The position numbers and the translations under genes are program-made. Below the pieces are notes generated by a model, which saw nothing but the letters and a program-made list of their open reading frames with translations, made no database searches and was not told the origin of the DNA. A DNA stretch of 5,767 nucleotides from Pseudomonadota bacterium. GTDB taxonomy: Bacteria; Bdellovibrionota; JAFGOL01. How positions within the stretch are numbered: position 1 is the first letter of the stretch; each line of letters begins with the position of its first letter. The stretch lies in assembly GCA_026390535.1 (NCBI GenBank), contig JAPLFT010000372.1, positions 1-5,767 on the forward strand, read 5' to 3'. Positions 1 through 5,767 of the stretch are shown here, in pieces.

Positions 1-1398
1 GGTGTTCCATATGAATTTGAATGTGTTCCCGAACGTGTTATGGAAGCTATCAAAGGTGAACTGTTGATGTTTGTCCCATACCCTTCCAAAATCCCAGTAA
101 GGCACAACGAACAATTCCATATGCTGTCCAAAAACGATTCCATTATAAAAACGAGTTCTTAATTCTATCTGATTTACGAATTTCAGATTGTTTATGAACC
201 TGAAGGTGGGAGCTCCTCTCAATGTATCCTGTCCACCAAGCCCCTGATAGTTATCATAGGAGTTGAATTCTGCCAGGGCAAAAAATGGAATATTATTTCC
301 AAATACCTGATCTATCATTATTCTGTGCCCCAGAACAAAATATTTAAGAAAAGAGAAGAACCCTATATAGGTAAAATCTACGTCTTCATAACTGTAATCG
401 CTACTCATGAATTTTGCATGGTCCGTATATGTTCCTGCAAGTACTATACCCTTTGTCGGGTTCATAGGATAATCCCTGGAATCGTATTTCATTCCGACTT
501 TTATGTAATTGGTATTTCCCCCGCCGTATCCGAATGGTCGTTCCGTGAATATCTTTGATATCTGGTTTATACTATTGGGATCTATTGATGCCCTATCCAG
601 TCCTATACCCGCGTATATGGATAATTTTTCTCTGAAAAATTTATAAAATATATCAACTGTGAATCTTGGGTATGTAAATATATATTGATAGTAAGTCCTG
701 GATAGGAATTTTGGATTACCGGGAGTAACAAGATCCTTATCATAGGCAGTATTATTTCCTATGCCGAAATAATTATTATCTATTACTTCAGGATATGTAT
801 AAGTCAGTCTTATTCTCCAATGTCTGGAAAAAAACGACGGTATGTCTAACGACATCTCGTGATTTTTTGCTCCCCTATCCGTTTGTTGGAACTGAAATGT
901 AAAAAGGAATGAATAAGGATCCTCGGTCTTTAAATCGGCAAAAGATATCCTTGTTCCAAAGTTAAAACCTGTGGACTTTGATGTATATAATATCGGAAGA
1001 CCCTGCAGGGCATAAGGATGATCACCTAACCTAAAGTTATACTTTTGGACTAGATCCTTTATGCCGGAGCTCATCTGCTTAAAATCTCTGGTAAGTTCAG
1101 TCGCTATTTCCTTTTTCCCGGTATTTTCTTCCCAGTCATCCACCTCAGAATCTTCTGAAGTAGTGGCCTCTTTTACATCGTTTAGAATACCTGGGGCCAA
1201 CTTGTCTTTTCTTTCCATTGGTGTCTTTTTTAGTTGTGGACCAAGGGGTGTTTTTGCAGTTACAGCAACTGGAGAATGTTTTTTTTTGGTTTTAGTGAGT
1301 GATTTTTTCAAAGGCAGTTGATTTTCCTGCGCATACACACATAGGGATATGGTCAGCGATAGGAAAAAAAGTATCTTTATGTATCTATGAATAATCAT
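1..1398 (-). CDS. Omp85/BamA-superfamily outer membrane beta-barrel protein without visible POTRA domains (C-terminus beyond window)
   Basis: This reading frame gives 466 codons from ATG at 1398 to base 1 with no stop, so the C-terminus is missing. An in-frame TAG lies directly before the ATG, which makes this the most upstream possible start; the Shine-Dalgarno is poor. Residues 1-23 look like a signal peptide: basic start, hydrophobic core ILFFLSLTISL, probable cleavage after VYA-23. Residues 24 to about 115 are a hydrophilic Lys/Pro/Glu-rich segment with no POTRA-like pattern. From about residue 120 the protein is barrel-like, rich in alternating aromatic strands. It contains FGIGN (211-215), YDSRDYPMNPTKG (305-317), LGGQDTLRG (387-395) and WDFGRVW (435-441), which match the conserved C-terminal bacterial surface antigen (Omp85) domain. 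Family knowledge: such proteins sit in the outer membrane and insert or export proteins or lipids. The substrate here is unknown. The lack of POTRA domains argues against BamA itself; a DUF5982-type BamA/TamA-like protein is a better guess. The remaining C-terminal strands should lie beyond base 1. Confidence 0.82.
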   Translation of the reverse strand, partial: MIIHRYIKILFFLSLTISLCVYAQENQLPLKKSLTKTKKKHSPVAVTAKTPLGPQLKKTPMERKDKLAPGILNDVKEATTSEDSEVDDWEENTGKKEIATELTRDFKQMSSGIKDLVQKYNFRLGDHPYALQGLPILYTSKSTGFNFGTRISFADLKTEDPYSFLFTFQFQQTDRGAKNHEMSLDIPSFFSRHWRIRLTYTYPEVIDNNYFGIGNNTAYDKDLVTPGNPKFLSRTYYQYIFTYPRFTVDIFYKFFREKLSIYAGIGLDRASIDPNSINQISKIFTERPFGYGGGNTNYIKVGMKYDSRDYPMNPTKGIVLAGTYTDHAKFMSSDYSYEDVDFTYIGFFSFLKYFVLGHRIMIDQVFGNNIPFFALAEFNSYDNYQGLGGQDTLRGAPTFRFINNLKFVNQIELRTRFYNGIVFGQHMELFVVPYWDFGRVWDKHQQFTFDSFHNTFGNTFKFIWNT

Positions 1399-1411
1399 CT
1401 ACAAACAACGA

Positions 1412-1441
1412 ATTAAACAAAATGATGATAATATTAAACAA
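1412..1441. repeat. 9-base direct repeat with 21-base period upstream of the outer membrane protein gene
   Basis: ATTAAACAA occurs exactly at 1412-1420 and again at 1433-1441. The copies start 21 bases apart, about two helical turns, so they lie on the same face of the DNA. On the minus strand they read TTGTTTAAT and sit inside the presumed 5' leader of the outer membrane protein gene, between its candidate start point and its ATG. They could be an operator or an RNA element, or a chance effect of AT-rich sequence. Confidence 0.4.
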
Positions 1442-1467
1442 CTAAATATCTGAAACTACAAGGGGAA

Positions 1468-1473
1468 ATTATA
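1468..1473 (-). promoter_or_regulatory. Candidate -10 box for the minus-strand outer membrane protein gene
   Basis: The minus strand reads TATAAT here, a perfect match to the sigma-70 -10 consensus. It would place the transcription start near 1461 and give a 5' leader of about 63 bases before the ATG at 1398. No good -35 hexamer is visible 16-18 bases further upstream (the 17-base position reads GCATGC), so the assignment rests on the -10 match and its position. In an AT-rich intergenic region a chance TATAAT is possible. Confidence 0.35.
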
Positions 1474-1502
1474 CTGACAAGTTACCTATGGCATGCTAAT
1501 AA
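1474..1502 (+). promoter_or_regulatory. Candidate sigma-70 promoter for the gatCAB operon
   Basis: CTGACA at 1474-1479 matches the -35 consensus in five of six bases. After a 17-base spacer comes TAATAA at 1497-1502, a weak -10 that is preceded by TGC (1494-1496), the extended -10 pattern. Transcription would begin near 1509, giving a leader of about 42 bases to the gatC start. The -35 directly abuts the candidate -10 of the opposite-strand gene, so the two promoters would be back to back. The call is inferred from motif match and location only. Confidence 0.35.
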
Positions 1503-1537
1503 AAGCATACACGCTTAAGACTACAGCCCCTTAAATC

Positions 1538-1543
1538 AAGGAG
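1538..1543 (+). promoter_or_regulatory. Ribosome binding site fixing the TTG start of gatC
   Basis: AAGGAG lies seven bases before the TTG at 1551, an ideal spacing. The nearby ATG at 1546-1548 reads ATG TTT TGA and stops at once, so it cannot start a gene. The TTG opens a frame whose first residues align with the N-terminus of GatC. Confidence 0.85.
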
Positions 1544-1550
1544 TAATGTT

Positions 1551-1847
1551 TTGAAAATAACCGATGAACTCATAGATAAGATAGGTGACCTTGCTCGTCT
1601 TAGGATAAAAGACAGTGAAAAGCCCAGATTCTCTGAACATCTTGCGGAGATACTTGACTACATGGAGGACCTTAATAATGTGAAGGTACATAACGTGGAA
1701 CCCATGTTCCATGGCTGCGTGGAAAAGAAAGATCTGAGGCCGGATATTGTTATTCCTTTTGATGCTGCTAAAATAATGAAAAACGCTCATAAGAACAAAG
1801 ATAATTATTTTGAAGTTCCCAATATTATAAATGGAGATGACCAATAG
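1551..1847 (+). CDS. gatC: Aspartyl/glutamyl-tRNA(Asn/Gln) amidotransferase subunit C
   Basis: GatC is the small, non-catalytic subunit of the GatCAB amidotransferase; in the family it wraps around the interface of GatA and GatB and stabilises the complex in the cytoplasm. The product is 98 residues, normal for the family (about 95-100). Visible family features are LARLRI (14-19), a helix with the pattern HLAEILDYMEDL (30-41), VEP (49-51), LRPD (62-65, where many homologues have LRED), NAH (78-80, often NAP) and the C-terminal FEVPNII (87-93). Translation starts at TTG with a strong Shine-Dalgarno, so TTG may set a moderate expression level. The TAG stop overlaps the gatA start by one base (TAGTG), which points to translational coupling. 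It is the first gene of the operon gatC-gatA-gatB. The protein is short and diverged, but its place before gatA makes the call secure. Confidence 0.95.
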   Translation: MKITDELIDKIGDLARLRIKDSEKPRFSEHLAEILDYMEDLNNVKVHNVEPMFHGCVEKKDLRPDIVIPFDAAKIMKNAHKNKDNYFEVPNIINGDDQ

Positions 1848-3346
1848 TGGATCTGTTGAAATTATCAATACCAACGCTTGCCAAAATGTTGAGAGAAAAA
1901 AAAATATCCTCTCAGGAGTTGGTATCTTTCTATCTTGAAAGGATAAAAAAACACAAAAAGCTCAATGCTTATATTACTGTTTTGGAAGACGCTGTAAATA
2001 AGGCGAAAGATATAGATATGAAGGGTATAAAGAACGATGACCCTGTTTTGAGAGGCATACCTTATTCATTAAAGGATAATATGCTTGCCGATGGGGTTAA
2101 AACCACTTGTGCATCCAGGATACTGGAAAACTATATTGCCGGTTATGATTCTACTATCGCTAAAAGACTTAAAGATTCCGGAGCGGTTTTGCTTGGCAAA
2201 ACAAATATGGATGAGTTTGCCATGGGATCATCAAATGAAAATTCCCATTTTGGACCGGTATGTAACCCATGGAATGAAAAACATGTAGCGGGAGGGTCCA
2301 GCGGCGGCAGCGCTGTCTCTGTTTCTGCAGGATTGTCACAATTCTCTTACGGGACTGACACTGGAGGCTCTGTAAGACTTCCGGCTTCTTTTAACGGTGT
2401 GGCATCTCTTAAACCGACTTATGGGAGAATGAGCAGATACGGGATAATTGCTTTTGCAAGCTCTCTGGACCAGATTGGGCCTATTGCAAAAAACATAGAG
2501 GACCTGGCTATAGCATATGATGTCGTATCCGGACATGATCCGAAGGATTCTACTACGTCAATAAAGAATAAGGACGGCATGTATGAATATCTGATCAAAG
2601 AAGTTAAAGACAGGGAAAATAATTTTTCCAGAAAAACCGTAGGTATTCCACGGGATATGCTTATCGGGGGTTGTTCCAAAGATGTTTTAAATTCTCTGGA
2701 GCAAAGTAAGAAGGTTTTAACTGATATGGGGTTTGATTTTGTAGATATAGATCTTCCAAATTCAAAATATGCATTAGCCGTATACTACATAATAGTGACA
2801 GGTGAGGCCAGCTCCAATCTTTCCAGGTACGACGGCGTTCGTTATGGATATAGGACCAAGGATTATGAAGAACTGAAAGATCTCTATAGCTTATCCCGGG
2901 GAGATGGTTTTGGCGACGAGGTCAGAAGAAGGATAATACTGGGGACATTCGTCCTTAGCGCAGGATACTATGATGCCTATTTTTCCAAAGCCGCAAAGGT
3001 AAGATCATTGATAAAAAAGGATTTTGAGAAGGTTTTTGAAAAATGTGATTCCATCCTTATGCCTGTGTCTCCGGTGACGGCATTCAAGATAGGAGAGAGG
3101 ACAAAGGACCCTCTGGAGATGTATCTGTCCGATATATTTACCGTCTCTGCAAATCTTGCTGCTGTCCCGTCTTTGGGTTTTCCCGCAGGTAGGGATTCCA
3201 GAGGACTACCCATAGGTATGCAGTTGATAGGAAAACATTTTGACGAGAAAACACTTTTTACCACAGCCTGGATGATACAAAAGCAAAAGCCGGAATGGTT
3301 TAACAATATAGCTACGACCGTAAAAGAAAAAAAGGTTATTGAATGA
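1847..3346 (+). CDS. gatA: Aspartyl/glutamyl-tRNA(Asn/Gln) amidotransferase subunit A (glutaminase)
   Basis: GatA is the amidase subunit that hydrolyses glutamine (or asparagine) and releases ammonia, which travels to GatB to amidate Glu-tRNA(Gln) or Asp-tRNA(Asn). The 499-residue length is typical. The amidase-signature Ser-cisSer-Lys triad is intact: Lys76 in SLKDN, Ser151 in AGGSSGGSA, and nucleophile Ser175 in DTGGSVRLPA. Further family blocks are GKTNMDEFAMGSS (117-129), YDGVRYGYR (328-336), EVRRRIILGTFVLSAGYYDAY (358-378) and SDIFTVSANLA (428-438, where Ser433 replaces a common Pro). Asp429 and an Arg near 361 are the likely substrate-amide ligands by comparison with characterised GatA. 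The start is GTG at 1847, preceded by GGAG at 1833-1836 inside gatC and overlapping its stop by one base. The end overlaps gatB by four bases. Codons 17-20 contain an A9 run (1896-1904). Nothing suggests inactivation. Confidence 0.98.
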   Translation: MDLLKLSIPTLAKMLREKKISSQELVSFYLERIKKHKKLNAYITVLEDAVNKAKDIDMKGIKNDDPVLRGIPYSLKDNMLADGVKTTCASRILENYIAGYDSTIAKRLKDSGAVLLGKTNMDEFAMGSSNENSHFGPVCNPWNEKHVAGGSSGGSAVSVSAGLSQFSYGTDTGGSVRLPASFNGVASLKPTYGRMSRYGIIAFASSLDQIGPIAKNIEDLAIAYDVVSGHDPKDSTTSIKNKDGMYEYLIKEVKDRENNFSRKTVGIPRDMLIGGCSKDVLNSLEQSKKVLTDMGFDFVDIDLPNSKYALAVYYIIVTGEASSNLSRYDGVRYGYRTKDYEELKDLYSLSRGDGFGDEVRRRIILGTFVLSAGYYDAYFSKAAKVRSLIKKDFEKVFEKCDSILMPVSPVTAFKIGERTKDPLEMYLSDIFTVSANLAAVPSLGFPAGRDSRGLPIGMQLIGKHFDEKTLFTTAWMIQKQKPEWFNNIATTVKEKKVIE

Positions 3347-4794
3347 TGAATAGCAAAACTGAAAATAAAAAAGGATATAACGCTGTAATAGGGCTGGAAA
3401 TCCACGCTCAACTATCCACTAAGAGTAAAATGTTTTGCTCATGTTCAACGTCTTTTGGAAAAAAACAGAACACCAATATATGTCCTGTATGTTCCGGACA
3501 ACCGGGTGCCTTACCCTCGATAAATTCAAGAGCCGTCGAATATGCCGTAAGAGCGGCATTGGCATTTAACTGCAAAATCAATAATAAAAATATATTTGCA
3601 AGAAAAAATTATTTTTATCCCGACCTTCCTAAGGGATATCAGATATCGCAATATGAGGAGCCATTAGCAATAAACGGATGGGTTGAAATAGGTTTTAAAG
3701 ACGGTTCCAAAAAAAAAATTGGGATTACGCGCCTTCACATGGAAGAAGATGCCGGTAAAAACACACACAATGTTAATGAAAGCCTGGTTGATCTGAACAG
3801 ATCGGGAATACCTCTTATAGAGATAGTAAGTGAGCCGGATATGCGTACTCCTGAAGAGGCTGTGGCGTACTTTAAAAAATTAAAAACTGTACTGGAGTAT
3901 TTGGAAGTCTGTGACTGTAACATGGAGGAGGGGAACCTGCGTTGCGACATAAACGTCTCAATAAGAAAGAATGAACATGAAAAATTCGGCACAAAGGTCG
4001 AAATAAAGAATCTGAATTCTTTCCGCTTTGTAGAGAAAGCTCTCTATTATGAGATAGAGAGACAGACAAAAATGCTGGAAAATAACGAAAAAATAATACA
4101 GGAAACGCGCCTCTTTGATTCTTCTTCCGGCATTACAAGGTCGATGAGGAAAAAAGAAGAAGCCCATGACTACAGGTATTTTCCTGAACCCGATCTTTTG
4201 CCTCTGATTCTTAATGAATCTTTTATACAGAAAGAAAAGGATTCCATGCCGGAACTCCCTGATAAAAAATGTGAAAGATTCATGGAAAAATATTTACTCT
4301 CTTTTTACGATGCCGATGTGCTTACATCAGATAAGGATATCTCTAAATATTATGAAGATCTGGTATCTTATATTAAAGAACCCAAGGTGTGCAGTAACTG
4401 GATGCAGGCAGAGGTCATGAGAACTCTTAATGAGCAAAGGATAGGTATAAAAGACTTTAAGTTAGACCATAAAAAACTCGGAGATCTTATAAGGTCTGTT
4501 ATATCAGGTGATATAAATCAGAACACCGCAAAAGAGGTTTTTAATGAAATGATAACAGGCGGAGCTTCTGCCGGTGAGATCATAGATAAAAAAGGTTTGA
4601 AGCAAATAAGCGATCTTACCGCAATAGAAAAGATCATAGATGAGGTTATAAGCGAATCTATGGCTCAGGTTCAGCAATATAGAGATGGGAAAACCGCAGT
4701 AATGGGATTTTTGGTCGGCCTAGTTATGAAAAAAAGCAAGGGCAAAGCAAATCCGGCAGTGGTAAATGAATTATTAAAGAAAAAATTAACTTAG
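3343..4794 (+). CDS. gatB: Aspartyl/glutamyl-tRNA(Asn/Gln) amidotransferase subunit B (kinase/transamidase)
   Basis: GatB binds the misacylated tRNA, phosphorylates its Glu/Asp side chain with ATP, and amidates it with ammonia from GatA. The 483-residue length is normal. The N-terminal catalytic domain (about 10-290) opens with IGLEIHAQLSTKSKMFC (16-32). Cys32, Cys34, Cys47 and Cys50 form a CxC...CPVC zinc site. KNYFYPDLPKGYQISQY (88-104), EEDAGK (134-139) and the GatB signature DLNRSGIPLIEIV (150-162) follow. His21, Glu134 and Glu160 fit the Mg-binding residues of characterised GatB. A helical domain (about 300-405) and a YqeY-like tRNA-binding tail (about 410-483; GFLVGLVMKKSKGKANP 455-471) complete it. 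ATG at 3343 overlaps the gatA stop (ATGA); a second ATG at 3346 is an alternative. AAAGG at 3331-3335 is the likely ribosome binding site. An A10 run at 3709-3718 encodes Lys123-125. Confidence 0.98.
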   Translation: MMNSKTENKKGYNAVIGLEIHAQLSTKSKMFCSCSTSFGKKQNTNICPVCSGQPGALPSINSRAVEYAVRAALAFNCKINNKNIFARKNYFYPDLPKGYQISQYEEPLAINGWVEIGFKDGSKKKIGITRLHMEEDAGKNTHNVNESLVDLNRSGIPLIEIVSEPDMRTPEEAVAYFKKLKTVLEYLEVCDCNMEEGNLRCDINVSIRKNEHEKFGTKVEIKNLNSFRFVEKALYYEIERQTKMLENNEKIIQETRLFDSSSGITRSMRKKEEAHDYRYFPEPDLLPLILNESFIQKEKDSMPELPDKKCERFMEKYLLSFYDADVLTSDKDISKYYEDLVSYIKEPKVCSNWMQAEVMRTLNEQRIGIKDFKLDHKKLGDLIRSVISGDINQNTAKEVFNEMITGGASAGEIIDKKGLKQISDLTAIEKIIDEVISESMAQVQQYRDGKTAVMGFLVGLVMKKSKGKANPAVVNELLKKKLT

Positions 4795-4808
4795 AGAGGT
4801 TGATAATT

Positions 4809-5767
4809 ATGATTATAAAAAAATTGCTCAGGTATTCCGGATTGGCCTTAGCTATACTTTTTATTTTTTGGATAATAGGGGTTGCCGCGGTTTATTTTCT
4901 GGTTAACGTGGAAGATATAAAGAAATTTGCAGTTACCAAGATTAATGAGAACACCACCGGTGAGCTTAGCCTTGGAGAGATAAAACTTAAGGTATTCCCT
5001 TTAGTGCATTTTGAGATAAAGGATATAGCTTTTTTATCTTCTCCTAATTTTGATAAGAAAGAAATGTTTTCCTGCAAAAACGCAAGATTAAGTTTTAACG
5101 TTTTTACCCTTATTATAGGAAAACCCAGGATCACACTTCGTCTTGATAATCCATCCCTTGATTTTATATCGGACGGAAAAACCAACAATATAAATGATGC
5201 TTTTGCAACGGAGAAGAAAAAATCATCTCAAAGTGCCTTAACATATCTTTTTATAAGTAGATTTATCTTTAAAATAAATGATGCCTCTCTGAAATATAAA
5301 ACCCCTAAGGATTTTTATGAAATAAAAGGCTTGAATCTATATCTGAATGTTGATCCGGTCTCAAGGGATCTTGATCTTAATATATCAACGCCCATTGATT
5401 ATAAAAAACTGGACACCGTCATAAAAGGTGATCTGGGACTTAATGCAAAGATCAAGGTTGCATCAAAAGAAAGTTCAGAGATAAAACTTAATCTTGATGC
5501 GACAAAGCTTCTCATAAATACAAAATCAATAGAAAAGAAAAAAGGAGATGCTCTTAAAATAGTTGTTTTGGCGGAATCCGACCTTAAAACCAGTATAAAA
5601 ATAAAAGATTTAACAGTGACGTTAATAGAAGAACTTTTAAAAACGACCGGAAATCTCTCTATTACCGATCCGCAAAAGATATCCTTAAAGATAGATTTTT
5701 CAAAAAATTATGATTTTTCGAACTTTAGAAAATTATTTAAGAACCTCAGTGATTATAAACTGTCGGG
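4809..5767 (+). CDS. AsmA-family-like envelope protein, N-terminal 319 residues (C-terminus beyond window)
   Basis: The frame is open from ATG at 4809 to the right edge, 319 codons plus two bases. AGAGG at 4795-4799 lies nine bases before the ATG, and the gene starts 14 bases after the gatB stop, so co-transcription with gatCAB is likely. Residues 4-8 are basic, and about 11-32 form one strongly hydrophobic helix, LALAILFIFWIIGVAAVYFL, a membrane anchor without an obvious cleavage site. The next part matches the AsmA N-terminal pattern: TTGELSLGEIKLKVFP (49-64), FEIKDIAFLSSPNF (68-81), a strand pair ending in GKPRITLRLDNPSLDFI (104-120), then DGKTNNIND (122-130). The rest is Lys-rich alternating beta-strand sequence, as expected for the repeating beta-groove of AsmA/TamB-like proteins. 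Family knowledge: members are anchored in the inner membrane, extend through the periplasm and are linked to phospholipid transport or outer membrane assembly. The exact subfamily is not decidable from this fragment. Confidence 0.78.
   Translation, partial: MIIKKLLRYSGLALAILFIFWIIGVAAVYFLVNVEDIKKFAVTKINENTTGELSLGEIKLKVFPLVHFEIKDIAFLSSPNFDKKEMFSCKNARLSFNVFTLIIGKPRITLRLDNPSLDFISDGKTNNINDAFATEKKKSSQSALTYLFISRFIFKINDASLKYKTPKDFYEIKGLNLYLNVDPVSRDLDLNISTPIDYKKLDTVIKGDLGLNAKIKVASKESSEIKLNLDATKLLINTKSIEKKKGDALKIVVLAESDLKTSIKIKDLTVTLIEELLKTTGNLSITDPQKISLKIDFSKNYDFSNFRKLFKNLSDYKLS

Noticed and set aside
325..1321. Plus-strand open frames at 325-558 and 1061-1321
   Set aside because: They are antisense to the continuous 466-codon barrel protein frame, which has a signal peptide and Omp85 motifs; neither has a good ribosome binding site or a recognisable product.
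1329..1341. Possible lipobox (ISLC) in the signal peptide of the barrel protein
   Set aside because: The residue before Cys20 is Leu rather than a small residue, and the following VYA-Q is a good signal peptidase I site, so a lipoprotein is unlikely.
1493..1508. Small inverted repeat ATGC-TAATAAAA-GCAT near the gatC promoter as a terminator or operator
   Set aside because: The stem has only four base pairs, with no following T-run for a terminator, and is too short to claim as an operator.
1460..1532. Inverted pair AAGGGG (1460-1465) and CCCCTT (1527-1532)
   Set aside because: The six-base match does not extend, the arms are 61 bases apart, and the left arm lies outside the expected gatC transcript; probably chance.
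1529..1541. Hairpin CCTT-AAATC-AAGG covering part of the gatC ribosome binding site
   Set aside because: The stem is only four base pairs with a five-base loop and cannot be extended, so it would be too weak to act as a switch on its own.
1536..1874. Minus-strand open frame of 112 codons opposite gatC
   Set aside because: It lies antisense to a clearly conserved gatC, has no recognisable family pattern and covers the gatC ribosome binding site; it is a shadow frame.
2977..3411. Minus-strand open frame of 144 codons opposite the gatA/gatB junction
   Set aside because: Both plus-strand genes here carry conserved family motifs through the whole overlap; the antisense translation has the phenylalanine- and serine-rich look of a complementary shadow of Lys/Glu-rich coding sequence.

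Overview
The window is an ordinary-looking stretch of an AT-rich genome from a diderm (Gram-negative-type) bacterium. It holds two divergent transcription units separated by a 152-base intergenic region. The diderm inference rests on a beta-barrel outer membrane protein of the Omp85/BamA superfamily and an AsmA-like envelope protein. Isoleucine is very often ATA and arginine often AGA/AGG. TGA, TAG and alternative starts (TTG, GTG) are used normally, so the standard bacterial code fits. The phylum cannot be fixed from this sequence alone; an AT-rich bdellovibrio-like, spirochaete-like or uncultured diderm lineage would all be compatible.

Layout. Positions 1-1398 on the minus strand hold a secreted Omp85-type beta-barrel protein, start codon at 1398, cut off at its C-terminus by the left edge. 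Positions 1399-1550 are the divergent intergenic region, with candidate back-to-back promoters, a 9-base direct repeat at a 21-base period, and a strong ribosome binding site for the next gene. Positions 1551-4794 on the plus strand are gatC, gatA and gatB, tightly packed and overlapping by 1 and 4 bases. Fourteen bases after gatB, from 4809 to the right edge, comes an AsmA-like membrane-anchored protein, also incomplete.

How they work together. GatC, GatA and GatB form one heterotrimer, the tRNA-dependent amidotransferase that turns Glu-tRNA(Gln) and/or Asp-tRNA(Asn) into Gln-tRNA(Gln)/Asn-tRNA(Asn). A complete, apparently intact set implies that the organism makes at least one of these aminoacyl-tRNAs indirectly. 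The AsmA-like gene is probably co-transcribed with gatCAB, and together with the divergent outer membrane barrel gene it puts envelope biogenesis on both sides of this translation operon.

I found no mobile element, CRISPR array, RNA gene or convincing terminator. I see no clear undescribed system. The items most worth a second look are the POTRA-less barrel protein with an altered LRG motif, the promoter architecture with its helically phased repeat, the envelope gene in the gatCAB operon, and the A9-A10 tracts inside coding sequence.
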